From Scytonema hofmannii PCC 7110 (GTDB lineage: Bacteria > Cyanobacteriota > Cyanobacteriia > Cyanobacteriales > Nostocaceae), in contig NZ_KQ976355.1 in NCBI RefSeq assembly GCF_000346485.2, positions 62,001 to 126,000 on the forward strand: a stretch of DNA of 64,000 bases, read 5' to 3'. Positions 19,467 to 28,650 of the stretch are shown here, piece by piece. A program made the translations under genes and the position numbers. The notes beneath the pieces were generated by a model. It ran no database searches, had not been told where the DNA came from, and worked only from the letters and a program-made list of their open reading frames with translations. Position 1 is the first letter of the stretch, and each line of letters opens with the position of its first letter.

Positions 19467-20966
19467 ATGGCAAGCAACTTCAAAGAAACAGGAAAATTAA
19501 TTTTTTTGAATTGGAATATCAATTTAGATGACGTTCCGCTTGAGCAACTTGACCATTATATAGCGGTTGAAAATTACCTTATGGATAATGATGAACCTCC
19601 CTTAGATGCGACAAATTTAGAGAAGGTGCGCGGTTATTTGGAAGCATTTTACCAACTTTGTGAAGTGGAAGACTGGTTAAGAGCCATTGCAATACTTGAT
19701 ATTCGCCTCGATACCCCTACTAATTACCAGTTGCAAATACTAATGCGAATTTGGGGCTACAATCAAGAACGCATTGAAATTTATAGCAGGCTTTTAGGCA
19801 AATTAAATTCTAGAGGGGAGTGTTTCTGCTATAACAATCTGGGTATCAGCTACCATGCGCTAGCGGATTATCATCAAGCTATTAAGTATCACCAGCAACA
19901 TTTGGAAATTGCATATGAGGTTGGCGATCGCACTGAGATGGCGAAAGCATTAAGTGGTTTAGGTAACGCTTGTAATTCACTTGGGGACTATGCTCATGCC
20001 GTTAAATACCATCAGCAACATTTAGAAATTGCACGGGAGATTGACGATCGCAAAGGTATTGGGACAGCCTTAAGCAATCTGGGCAACGTCTGCTTTTATT
20101 TAGGCGCGTATCGTCAAGCTGTAGAGTACTACGAACAGCATTTAGAAATTGCACGGGAGAATGGTGAACATGAACGTGTTGGGCAGGTTTTGGGCAATCT
20201 GGGTAATGCCTATTATTCCCTTAAAGATTATCGTCAAGCAATTGAGCATTATCAGCAAAGTTTGGAAGTTGCAAAGCAAATTGGTAATTGTGAAAGTATG
20301 GGGAAAGCGCTCGGTGGTCTGGGCAATGCCTATAATGCTCTCGGAGACAATGCCCGTGCGATTGATTACCTTAACGAGGATTTAAGTATTGCACGGGAGA
20401 ATGGCGATCGCGCAGGTGTGGGACGGGCATTGAACAATTTAGGAAATGCCTATTATTTGTTGGCAGATTACTCCCGTGCGAGAGAGTATTATCAGCAGCA
20501 TTTGACAATAGCACGCGAAATCGGTAATCGCGCAGGTACTCAGAAGGCTCTGAACAATCTGGGCAATGCTTACTACTTACTAGGAAATTATCGCCAAGCG
20601 ATTGAGTACCACCAGCAATGTTTAGAGATCGCACGGGAAATTGGTAATCGTGCTCCTATCGGCACGTCGTTAGGTAATTTGGGCGATGCCTACTATTCCT
20701 TAAAGGAGTATCACCAAGCGCTGGAGTACTATCAGCAGTGTTTAGTTATTGCACAGGAAATTCATGATAGTAAAGGTGAAGGGTATGCGCTGTGTAAACT
20801 AGGAAACACACTTACAGCGCTTAACCAGTATCCAGAGGCGCTGAAATCTTTGCAGACAGCGCTGGAGATTGGGAAAAAAATTGGTCATCTTTCTACTGAG
20901 GCTGAAGCACTCAAAAGTTTGGCTCATTTGCATCAGCAATCAGGCAATCATCTGCCAAGCGAGTAA
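19467..20966 (+). CDS. TPR protein 4 of a four-paralogue array
   Basis: 499 residues, with the shared N-terminal domain (LNWNINLDDVPLEQLDHYIA) and about eight TPR units of the most uniform type (LGNAYYSLKDYRQAIEHYQQ, SLEVAKQIG). It starts only 6 bp after copy 3 and ends the operon; a GC-rich hairpin follows. Unit-to-unit DNA similarity is high, suggesting recent repeat homogenisation. Confidence 0.85.
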   Translation: MASNFKETGKLIFLNWNINLDDVPLEQLDHYIAVENYLMDNDEPPLDATNLEKVRGYLEAFYQLCEVEDWLRAIAILDIRLDTPTNYQLQILMRIWGYNQERIEIYSRLLGKLNSRGECFCYNNLGISYHALADYHQAIKYHQQHLEIAYEVGDRTEMAKALSGLGNACNSLGDYAHAVKYHQQHLEIAREIDDRKGIGTALSNLGNVCFYLGAYRQAVEYYEQHLEIARENGEHERVGQVLGNLGNAYYSLKDYRQAIEHYQQSLEVAKQIGNCESMGKALGGLGNAYNALGDNARAIDYLNEDLSIARENGDRAGVGRALNNLGNAYYLLADYSRAREYYQQHLTIAREIGNRAGTQKALNNLGNAYYLLGNYRQAIEYHQQCLEIAREIGNRAPIGTSLGNLGDAYYSLKEYHQALEYYQQCLVIAQEIHDSKGEGYALCKLGNTLTALNQYPEALKSLQTALEIGKKIGHLSTEAEALKSLAHLHQQSGNHLPSE

Positions 20967-20975
20967 CAAAAGATG

Positions 20976-20994
20976 CGCCCGCCTTCGGCGGGCG
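20976..20994. terminator. GC-rich hairpin between the convergent TPR and pPIWI-RE operons
   Basis: CGCCCGCC pairs perfectly with GGCGGGCG around a 3-base loop (cTTCGg type). It lies 10 bp after the last TPR stop and 32 bp before the end of the PIWI gene on the other strand. There is no T-run, but the position between two convergent operons fits a bidirectional terminator. Confidence 0.6.
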
Positions 20995-21025
20995 ATACGC
21001 GCCATCGCACCCAGATATGATGTTA

Positions 21026-23827
21026 CTAAAATAAGCTCAATTGAATGTATTCTGGAGCTTGCTCAATTAAAGATTCATCTAAAAAATCATCCTCAAAATC
21101 ATCGAAGTCTTCCTCCACATTTAGCCTTGATACATATTCAGAAATTTGTTGACTTGAATGAGCTGGCTGTGGTAGTAAAGTGACTATTTCTGCATCGATA
21201 AATGGAGAAGCTTCTCGCAGTCTATGTACTACTAATGTCCATTCTTCTGGTTTATCTTCTGATTGCAGAGATAACCAAGAGATTTCCAGTGCAGATTGGT
21301 TCCATCCAGGCTTTAATACTCTGTCACGTTGCCTTGAATTTGCGGGTCTTTTTGCAGATTGAGGGGAGCGACCAATTGAGTAAAAAGCAGAGCAAAATTC
21401 CGGGTTATGATAGATACCACTGTACCTATTAAACCCAGATATAGGACAAACATGAGCTACCAAACCATCACTGGAATATCGTAGTCTAGCTACACGCAGA
21501 AGCTGGGGATTTTTGCAAGGAAGAAGTTTGTTTTGATGCCAAAGATTATTTGGGTCTTTTGCCTCGTCTCCTGACACAAGTGTTAAAAGTGAAGGAAAGT
21601 CTTGACGGAGATTTTGATCGTCTAATAATAGTAGAGTTGGATTTTTTATTTCTAAATCCGCAAAAGCCCGCTCCACAAAGTTTTTTATCTGCTCTGAGGT
21701 GTAGTTTGAATTATACTTCTGCTCAAACATAGCTACCGTGAATAGACTTTCATCATATGGTATCCAAGTCGGTCCATAATCCCCCGGTAAACATACTTGC
21801 ATTTGAGATGAATTATTTTCTGAAGGGATTTTGATAAGTAAAGGGATAACTACCTTGGTTTCTCCTCTGTTTCGGGCATTAAGACGGATTATCCGGATGC
21901 TAACTATATCAAGATTTTGTGGTAGTGATGTGTTATAAAATCCTGTATAAAAGGGTATGCCTAAAGGAAAATTTAACTGACGCATTAAATCTAAAATTGC
22001 ATTTAAACACCTTGCTTTGTAAGCTTTATTTTGAGAATTTAACTGGTTTTTCTTACTTTGATAAGTTTTAACTTGTTTTTCATCGTTAGGGTCTATGGGA
22101 GCAAAGTCTTCTGGATTAATATATTCCCTTTCTGGCTGTAAAAATTGGCTTACCCAATTTGCATAAGCGTGTCCCCAACGAATTGCTGCTTTTGGGTCAG
22201 TTAACCTTTTCCGTTTCTCAAAGTTGCGGTAATTAACTAACTCAATAATAATACCTCGTTTTTCGTTACTAGGTTTGGGCTGCATCGCCAGTTGGCGTTC
22301 TATTAGCCTAGCTCTGTTTTTGCTAGCAGCTGCTTGGGCTTTACTAGAATAAGAACCACCTAAAGATAAAGGAGACAGCAATTCATTAGGCAAGGGAGTT
22401 TTATCTATCTTTAATAAATAGCTTTCTCCTAAATAGTTGGTAAATTTGCAAGTTTCATTGTCTATTTCTTGAATAGTACCTTGTACTTGTTTACTTTCTA
22501 AAAATTCTCTCAACACCTCTAACAGAAAATCTGCTGAATTAGATGAAATTTTAATACGGTAAACTTGCTCGCTAGTAATAGTTGGTTGATTGGATGTTAT
22601 TTTAGGTTTAGGAAGTTGCCGTTTTCTGCTAGCACTAAAATCTATCTTGTTGATAATTGGTGCTGCCACTACTCCTGGTGGTAAAGCTGTTGTTAATCTT
22701 TCAAATAACTCGAATCTATCGGCTGGTTCCAGCCCTACTCCTACTGGGTGAGAACCTAGCCGTGTTCTGTGTGATAGCAAATATTGTGGTGCGTATTTTT
22801 CGGGGTCACTTAAGAATTGCATTGGTTCTGGGATATCAATATGAGGAGCTATCATCGCCAAAATTTTGTCCATTCTCCCTTTCCAAGTAACCGTGTCGTA
22901 TCGTATTAACTTAAGGTTTATGAGAGTAGTTTCTCGTTTCAAAGTTGGGTCAGAATTTGGCTTGAGCCATCCCAGATTTTCCATTGCAACATAAACACTG
23001 CTATCTTCTCCTTTTGGTAAGTAAATTTTTTGTCTTGCACCTGGAAGTGCTTTGTTTTCTGGATTATCCCAAGCAATCATGGGTTTAGAAATATAACGTC
23101 TAATGCCTGCTTGAAATAGTAACAAGTAGGGAGTTTTACCGTTAGGAGGAGCAATATAAAACTTTAAGTAATATGAATATCTAGCTACTTGTTCAGGTTT
23201 ATTGGGGAATGAGTATTCAATAGGAGGCCAGGTTACTAGGTAAGCTTCTTCCCTAGTAGAGGGAGACACTACTAGAGGCCAGTATTCCTCATGACCATTA
23301 GCATTACTTAAACCTAACTGAAATCCCTTTCTTGTTAGCCAACGTGCTATTAGTTCAGGCAATACAACTTGCATAACATTAAAGGGAGCTTTTTTTAAAT
23401 CTATGTGTTCCCAACTTAATTCGGCACGGCCTGACTCCATCTCAGCCAAGACAGATTTTACAACTTTATGGTCATAATTGAATAACAACCAATTTTTTAT
23501 AATTTCCCAAAATTGGTTTAAATCGATTAAATCACTATAAGTATGAACAATTACCCAATACTCTGGTCTCTCTTCTGGAATGCGAGAAAAGGAGTTAGGA
23601 AAAAGGTAAATGATATCAGAGGCACAACCTCTCAAAACTGCGTAAAGACTGAGTATGGGAGGAGTATGGTCTACACTTGCTAAACCTTTTATAATATCTA
23701 TCCAAGTCACTGGCAGCCTTAATCCACAAACTTCCCCCATAACAGAAGGGTCAAAATTCTCGTCGAATAACCAAGCCAAAGTCTGTAGCCTGTCAATGGG
23801 AGGTAATTGTTTTTGTACTTGAGTCAT
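21026..23827 (-). CDS. pPIWI-RE family protein
   Basis: 933 residues with the organisation of the prokaryotic PIWI-RE family (N-terminal pPIWI_RE_X, a MID-like middle, a C-terminal RNase H fold). In the C-terminal third the expected strands are seen: NPTLLLLDDQNLRQ (about 730), LLRVARLRYSSDG with the family Arg (about 780) and QSALEISWLSLQ with the family Glu (about 848). These Arg and Glu residues name the family and replace the usual Argonaute catalytic set. It is the third gene of the minus-strand island REase-helicase-PIWI, starting 5 bp after the helicase stop. Proposed role from published comparative genomics: RNA- or DNA-guided recognition of invading nucleic acid; no guide source is visible. 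Confidence 0.87.
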   Translation of the reverse strand: MTQVQKQLPPIDRLQTLAWLFDENFDPSVMGEVCGLRLPVTWIDIIKGLASVDHTPPILSLYAVLRGCASDIIYLFPNSFSRIPEERPEYWVIVHTYSDLIDLNQFWEIIKNWLLFNYDHKVVKSVLAEMESGRAELSWEHIDLKKAPFNVMQVVLPELIARWLTRKGFQLGLSNANGHEEYWPLVVSPSTREEAYLVTWPPIEYSFPNKPEQVARYSYYLKFYIAPPNGKTPYLLLFQAGIRRYISKPMIAWDNPENKALPGARQKIYLPKGEDSSVYVAMENLGWLKPNSDPTLKRETTLINLKLIRYDTVTWKGRMDKILAMIAPHIDIPEPMQFLSDPEKYAPQYLLSHRTRLGSHPVGVGLEPADRFELFERLTTALPPGVVAAPIINKIDFSASRKRQLPKPKITSNQPTITSEQVYRIKISSNSADFLLEVLREFLESKQVQGTIQEIDNETCKFTNYLGESYLLKIDKTPLPNELLSPLSLGGSYSSKAQAAASKNRARLIERQLAMQPKPSNEKRGIIIELVNYRNFEKRKRLTDPKAAIRWGHAYANWVSQFLQPEREYINPEDFAPIDPNDEKQVKTYQSKKNQLNSQNKAYKARCLNAILDLMRQLNFPLGIPFYTGFYNTSLPQNLDIVSIRIIRLNARNRGETKVVIPLLIKIPSENNSSQMQVCLPGDYGPTWIPYDESLFTVAMFEQKYNSNYTSEQIKNFVERAFADLEIKNPTLLLLDDQNLRQDFPSLLTLVSGDEAKDPNNLWHQNKLLPCKNPQLLRVARLRYSSDGLVAHVCPISGFNRYSGIYHNPEFCSAFYSIGRSPQSAKRPANSRQRDRVLKPGWNQSALEISWLSLQSEDKPEEWTLVVHRLREASPFIDAEIVTLLPQPAHSSQQISEYVSRLNVEEDFDDFEDDFLDESLIEQAPEYIQLSLF

Positions 23828-23832
23828 TTTAT

Positions 23833-26800
23833 TTACCTGCTTTTGTTATTATGTTCTAAATGTTCTACCAGAGCTTTTAGACGAGCGTAAATTGAACCAT
23901 ATAAAATTCTGGCTAATTGTTGTTCTACTTGGGGTTTATTGCTATTAGGAGAAATGTACTCTCCAAAAATTTCTACCCATCCTTTCAAAAGGCTACGTTC
24001 TGCACCTTGTGGATAAAATGCTGAGTCACAAAAGAATACTCTTGTAGGAACATTTCCTCTGGTAGCTCTGCCCAAGACTTGTACTACAGAAACAGCTTGA
24101 TCCCAAAGAAGTTCATGCCAAAGATCAACGTCCATAGAAGCCGATCCATGATGCGAAGCTCTGAGTCGTCGGTGCCAATTTTTGTAGGATAGGCTTCGCA
24201 ATTTAGCGATCGCTTCTGCTGCCGTTCCTCCTAAGCTAGACGGTAAAACATTACTCCCTTGTAAAATATTGTCGAATACCAAACGATTTACGGATCTAAT
24301 TTGCCTGCCAAAATCTGTTGGCACTGGGTAAGGACGTACCAAGAAAAATATACTACCTAAGTAGGCTTTGTTAGTTATTGGTGACAAAATGTTATATAAG
24401 CGTTGTATGGCTCCCAGAGGTGTTACCAATACATCACGCCCTCTAGTTGGAAATTGTTCAACTTGCCCTCGCCGGAGGAGCCACTCCGCAATTTGTTCGT
24501 CTCTATCTGATTGAAGGCAATCTACCCGATTTCTCCATCTACTAGATTCTTGCAACTCCCTAGCGACTAACTGTGCCTCCGGATAACTGCCTGTAATTAA
24601 CATGACAGCTCTTGGTGTACTAAGAGATTCCCAATACTCCAACTCTTGTGTTATTCGGTCTTTGCTACCACTGCCAAAAGCCAAATACTGAGTTAGTTGC
24701 AGTAGACTCTCTTTTCGTCCCATCCCAAAGCGTCCGCTAACTCGTATTGCCTCTCCTGTGCGTTCTGGAACTCGGATGAATTCAAAATGGCTGTCAGACA
24801 GCGCTTCCACTGCTTCAGGGGGTGGAGATAGAATTGCATGGGGTTGAATCCCAATATTGAATTGGGGACTTCCTGGCGACCATGAGGTGGCACTGGTTAT
24901 TAGCGTTGATGGTCCATAATCTCCTGTTAAATTTACATATAAGTAAGGGAATTTTAATAGCAAATAACGCCCCAAACCGAAGCAGGATAAATATCTTAGT
25001 AAGCCCTTTGGAGTTTTTTCTTCTGTTTGGTCTACAAATTGATACCCTAATAGATGACCGAGGGGTGATTCTACATTTAAATCTATGTACTCATCCGGGG
25101 GATTTTGGCTTAAGGAAAGCCCTTTGCCTAGTTCCTCTGTTGCTAAGAGCCAGTAACGAAGCAGTTCGTTTACCTGTCTATCCATTGCCGTTAGCAACAC
25201 ACTAAATTCTAGTCTTTCTAATATCTGTTGTGTTTGCGATGATTGGGAAAGCTGCCAAGGTAAATGTTCTTGTAGCCAAATTCGCAGTTTTTTAATTAAG
25301 TTGTCTCCCTTATCATTTCTAACATCAGTCACTAAATTTTCTAATTTTTTTTCGTTGATTTCACTATCTTCTAACCTATTTAATGAAGAGCGGATTAGAT
25401 AGTAGTTTTTAAATTCATCCTCTAAAACAATTAAAATTTTAATTAACTCTTCTTGTGGGAAATCATCAGGTGCTAATGAACGTATATGCTCAATTAACTG
25501 CTCGTAAATTAGAGAATTATAAAGAGGTCTCTCTCGTATCCATTTCCGTAAATGCATTTTGTCAAATATTCGGACAAATATTGCATCTGATAATCGCGAG
25601 GCTTCCCTAGCAACTCCTCTAAGTTCGTAATAACGAGGGTCATGAAGCTGTGTTCTTCCTGAATAGAAAGATTTTTCCGCTATAGTATGTTCGATGAAAT
25701 CAAGTATGGCTGTTTGAGAACCTGCTAAATCATTGGAGGGAGCAAAGTTTTCTTCTATTGATACTTGTACTCTATCCACTTCGTCCACAATTAGTAAAGA
25801 ACAATAATGATAAGTAGCTTCTAGTACCCGCATTTCAGTTCTTACTAATTCTATTGGCATTGCAGTGTAGATAAAAGCAGCGGAGGTAGTTACCCAGACA
25901 GAGGCATTGACTAAATCCCGGTTTGCTTGGTGAACCGGACAGATGGGAAGGAATGGGCAGCTATGATATGTAACTTTGTCTGAGTAATTTTTCTCTTGTT
26001 TTTTGAGGTCTTCTGGACTTACTAAACTATGGCAAGGCTCTTGACCTGCTGGAATGGAACCCTCACCCAGTAGTCCGGAAAGGATACATTTTCCTGTTAA
26101 CCAACGGAGAGCAGGATTATCTAATAATTTTGCGTTCTTTGCGTCTTCTACGAGGTCGTAGATCTGGTATAAATCTTCTGGTTGTAACTCGTTGGCATGA
26201 GCCATTCCATATTGATACTGATGAGAGTCTCTGGCTTTTCCCAGTATCGGAGCAGCCGATAAGCCCATCTTGACGAAATCTGCTGCCATATTTATGGCAT
26301 CAGTCACCGTATTAACAATAATGCAGATCCGGAAATTTTTGTCGTTAACTGCATACTTTTCACATAAATGGTGTACCAGCAAATAGATGAGAGTACTTTT
26401 GCCAGAACCTGTAGGTCCTAATAAGTGAAAAATCCCATTGATTGTGAATTCCTCAGTAGGCTGTAAACTTTTTCTGATTAAAGATAGAGATGAATTTAAT
26501 TGCTCCGCTCTTTCAAACCATTTTCGTCCTGGTAGTTTTTCTTCAATTTTTATTGCTGAGTCCTTTAAATCGCATAATCTTATTGTCAAAGGAGATAAAG
26601 GAGATGGGCGTCTTGGTTGCTCAGAAATTGGTATTACAGTGGTGCTAATGTTAGATAAGCAGTCCTTCATTCCTTCAAGTAGTTTAGTGGGAATGACTAC
26701 TGAAACTGCTTCTGAATTAATATAAAAGCAATATTCTTTTTCTGATTTAGCCCAATTTCGCGATATGGGTTTATGCTCGGCTGGTTGATTTAATGCTTTG

Positions 26801-27225
26801 GTGATAGCTTCTACACGTTGCGGAACATAATTAACTACAGGTTGTCTAATGTATGTTCCCGATTCCAAAGATACATCAAAAAGCCTAATACTTAAAGGTT
26901 GTTGGCTGTACCACAAAAGGGATTTGTTCCACGCTGTTGCTGTGCGAATGTATGGAACTCTATGGCGTACTCTAGTGCAAGCTTCTATCAACTTCTGATT
27001 GTTTCCTAATTCGGTTGGAATGAAGTTTGTTAATAAACTCCAAGCTTCTTTTATATTACTGTTACTATCACTTTGATAAATCTCGGCGTAAAGCGTTATT
27101 ACTAATTCAACTTCAAAAAATCTCTTGCTTTCTGTTTTGCTAAAAGTAACAGGAATTAATTCTTCTTTTCCTAATTGGATAATTTCTTGGCTAATTCCTT
27201 TTAACCAATCTTGCCAATCTCTCAT
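23833..27225 (-). CDS. DinG/XPD-like helicase of the pPIWI-RE island
   Basis: 1130 residues. Walker A LGPTGSGKSTLIYLL lies at about 267-281 and a DEAH-box variant LLIVDEVDRVQ at about 478. Four cysteines between them (about 378, 397, 420 and 426, in GKCILSG, EPCHSL and SCPFLPICPVH) are placed as the [4Fe-4S] ligands of XPD/DinG helicases. Motif VI is QVLGRATRGN (about 1052). The first 250 residues are a family-specific extension. The start codon overlaps the stop of the REase gene (ATGA). Expected role: unwinding or remodelling the nucleic acid that the PIWI and REase partners act on. Confidence 0.85.
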   Translation of the reverse strand: MRDWQDWLKGISQEIIQLGKEELIPVTFSKTESKRFFEVELVITLYAEIYQSDSNSNIKEAWSLLTNFIPTELGNNQKLIEACTRVRHRVPYIRTATAWNKSLLWYSQQPLSIRLFDVSLESGTYIRQPVVNYVPQRVEAITKALNQPAEHKPISRNWAKSEKEYCFYINSEAVSVVIPTKLLEGMKDCLSNISTTVIPISEQPRRPSPLSPLTIRLCDLKDSAIKIEEKLPGRKWFERAEQLNSSLSLIRKSLQPTEEFTINGIFHLLGPTGSGKSTLIYLLVHHLCEKYAVNDKNFRICIIVNTVTDAINMAADFVKMGLSAAPILGKARDSHQYQYGMAHANELQPEDLYQIYDLVEDAKNAKLLDNPALRWLTGKCILSGLLGEGSIPAGQEPCHSLVSPEDLKKQEKNYSDKVTYHSCPFLPICPVHQANRDLVNASVWVTTSAAFIYTAMPIELVRTEMRVLEATYHYCSLLIVDEVDRVQVSIEENFAPSNDLAGSQTAILDFIEHTIAEKSFYSGRTQLHDPRYYELRGVAREASRLSDAIFVRIFDKMHLRKWIRERPLYNSLIYEQLIEHIRSLAPDDFPQEELIKILIVLEDEFKNYYLIRSSLNRLEDSEINEKKLENLVTDVRNDKGDNLIKKLRIWLQEHLPWQLSQSSQTQQILERLEFSVLLTAMDRQVNELLRYWLLATEELGKGLSLSQNPPDEYIDLNVESPLGHLLGYQFVDQTEEKTPKGLLRYLSCFGLGRYLLLKFPYLYVNLTGDYGPSTLITSATSWSPGSPQFNIGIQPHAILSPPPEAVEALSDSHFEFIRVPERTGEAIRVSGRFGMGRKESLLQLTQYLAFGSGSKDRITQELEYWESLSTPRAVMLITGSYPEAQLVARELQESSRWRNRVDCLQSDRDEQIAEWLLRRGQVEQFPTRGRDVLVTPLGAIQRLYNILSPITNKAYLGSIFFLVRPYPVPTDFGRQIRSVNRLVFDNILQGSNVLPSSLGGTAAEAIAKLRSLSYKNWHRRLRASHHGSASMDVDLWHELLWDQAVSVVQVLGRATRGNVPTRVFFCDSAFYPQGAERSLLKGWVEIFGEYISPNSNKPQVEQQLARILYGSIYARLKALVEHLEHNNKSR

Positions 27226-28385
27226 TTTTGTTTACCCGAAATTTTCAACTTGTTCACTTGACTGACAAACTGTTTAAGTGATAAAACACTTATATCTTCG
27301 AGAGCAGAGTTCTCTTGACATCTCACATCCCAAATAGCTTGAAATACTTTCTTATATTTACCTTTGTATCTGTAATCAGGAAAAATATAGAAAGCTTTAT
27401 TCCATGCAGGAAATTGTTTAAAAGGTTTTAAAGACCAAGCCATTTCTCTAGCATTTGCTTGGTCTTTCATATCTACTGCCCAAACTTCATCTGTTGGAAA
27501 TTTAATCATCAAATCATAATTATCTACACTGGGCCAAAGGGAGCAATTTAACCCTAATTTGACTAGAGTATCTCTTAATTGAATTAATGACTGTTCTGGA
27601 GCTACCACAGAAGCCTGGATACCGCGAATTGTTCTCATTGATTCTGGGTGGTATAGTACCCACTTTTCGGGAGTGTTTATATTATTAACAAGGCGAGAAC
27701 ACAAATCGCTGTAACAAACGGCATGACGGCGTGAAGAACCTTGCCACTCTAAAGGCCATCCACACCTAGGACATAACCCTATTTGTTCAACCCCATTTCG
27801 TTTAACCCGACAAGTTAAGGGGATACGTTCGTAGGTGGCGCACAACAAGGAACGAATTTCAGGTTCCCAATCTAAATCGCTGTTAACAATTTTTGTTCCC
27901 CACTCTAAATGAGGATTTTGGACTAGAAATAGTCTAGCTTTTACATATTGCTCATCCAACTTATTTTTAGAACAATATTCTAGAATATCTTTGAAGGGAA
28001 TGTCTTGAATTTCTATCTCTGGATTGCCACCTGAGAGCATTCTTTCACTTAGTTCATAAGCTAAATCTGTAGGTTGTCCTAAAAATAAAAGTGAGCCAAA
28101 AAGATTAGCATCAGCCATCAATTTTCCAATTCCAGGCCAATCCTCTACAGGTTGGTGAAGCCAATTTACCACTTCTTTGTGATGCAAAGGTGGCATGGTT
28201 TTATTGGTTAGGCACAAGACAGATAATTGTTCAAGACCAGATTTGATGTGTTCATTGGGACTGGTAATAGGAGGTGCATTTCTTTTAGTGATTTGTTCTT
28301 GTTGCTCAACTAGCCCTACTGCTATTCGGGTGAGAATCTTTTTTGCTTGTATTTTTTGTAAATCTAGAGATGGTAGATGACTCAT
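27222..28385 (-). CDS. REase-like protein of the pPIWI-RE island
   Basis: 387 residues. A zinc-ribbon-like pair (CPRCGWPLEW at about 203 and HAVCYSDLCSRLV at about 220-232) precedes a restriction-endonuclease fold with YDLMIKFPTDEVWAVDMKDQ (about 288-307), giving the D...(D)xK arrangement of PD-(D/E)xK nucleases. This matches the third gene of pPIWI-RE islands. It is first in the operon and overlaps the helicase start by 4 bp, so all three should be made from one transcript starting in the 265-bp gap before 28651. Likely the effector nuclease. Confidence 0.8.
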   Translation of the reverse strand: MSHLPSLDLQKIQAKKILTRIAVGLVEQQEQITKRNAPPITSPNEHIKSGLEQLSVLCLTNKTMPPLHHKEVVNWLHQPVEDWPGIGKLMADANLFGSLLFLGQPTDLAYELSERMLSGGNPEIEIQDIPFKDILEYCSKNKLDEQYVKARLFLVQNPHLEWGTKIVNSDLDWEPEIRSLLCATYERIPLTCRVKRNGVEQIGLCPRCGWPLEWQGSSRRHAVCYSDLCSRLVNNINTPEKWVLYHPESMRTIRGIQASVVAPEQSLIQLRDTLVKLGLNCSLWPSVDNYDLMIKFPTDEVWAVDMKDQANAREMAWSLKPFKQFPAWNKAFYIFPDYRYKGKYKKVFQAIWDVRCQENSALEDISVLSLKQFVSQVNKLKISGKQK

Positions 28386-28538
28386 AGTCCTGGTTAAGTA
28401 AGTGCAACACAGAAGAAGAAAGTGGTTTGGTTGTAGACAGTTGACAAGCGTAAATTTTTGCTGTACAGAGCAATTTGGCCTCTCCCGTGCTTACAGTCGC
28501 TTTTTCCAAGCTCTGGCAATTGTAAAACTTTAATAACC

Positions 28539-28610
28539 ATAGCAACTAACTTCAACAGTAGTTTTGTAATTTACTCAGTATAACTTGTGTTAAGATTAGG
28601 TAGTTGCTAT
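28539..28610. promoter_or_regulatory. Divergent promoter region with paired inverted sites
   Basis: ATAGCAACTA (28539-28548) and its exact complement TAGTTGCTAT (28601-28610) lie 52 bp apart between the divergent pPIWI-RE operon and the XRE-ImmA gene. A TATAAC -10-like hexamer for the plus-strand gene is at 28579-28584. Two inverted half-sites flanking a promoter suggest binding of the neighbouring XRE protein, with looping or dimer-dimer contact. The ribosome site AGAAAGG lies just before the ATG at 28651. Confidence 0.5.
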
Positions 28611-28650
28611 TCAAAAATAAACAAAATGTTAATTTTTCTTTGAGAAAGGT

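Noticed and set aside
21026-23827. Classical prokaryotic Argonaute
   Set aside because: No PAZ or DEDX catalytic tetrad pattern; the Arg/Glu strands and the helicase-REase neighbours indicate pPIWI-RE instead.
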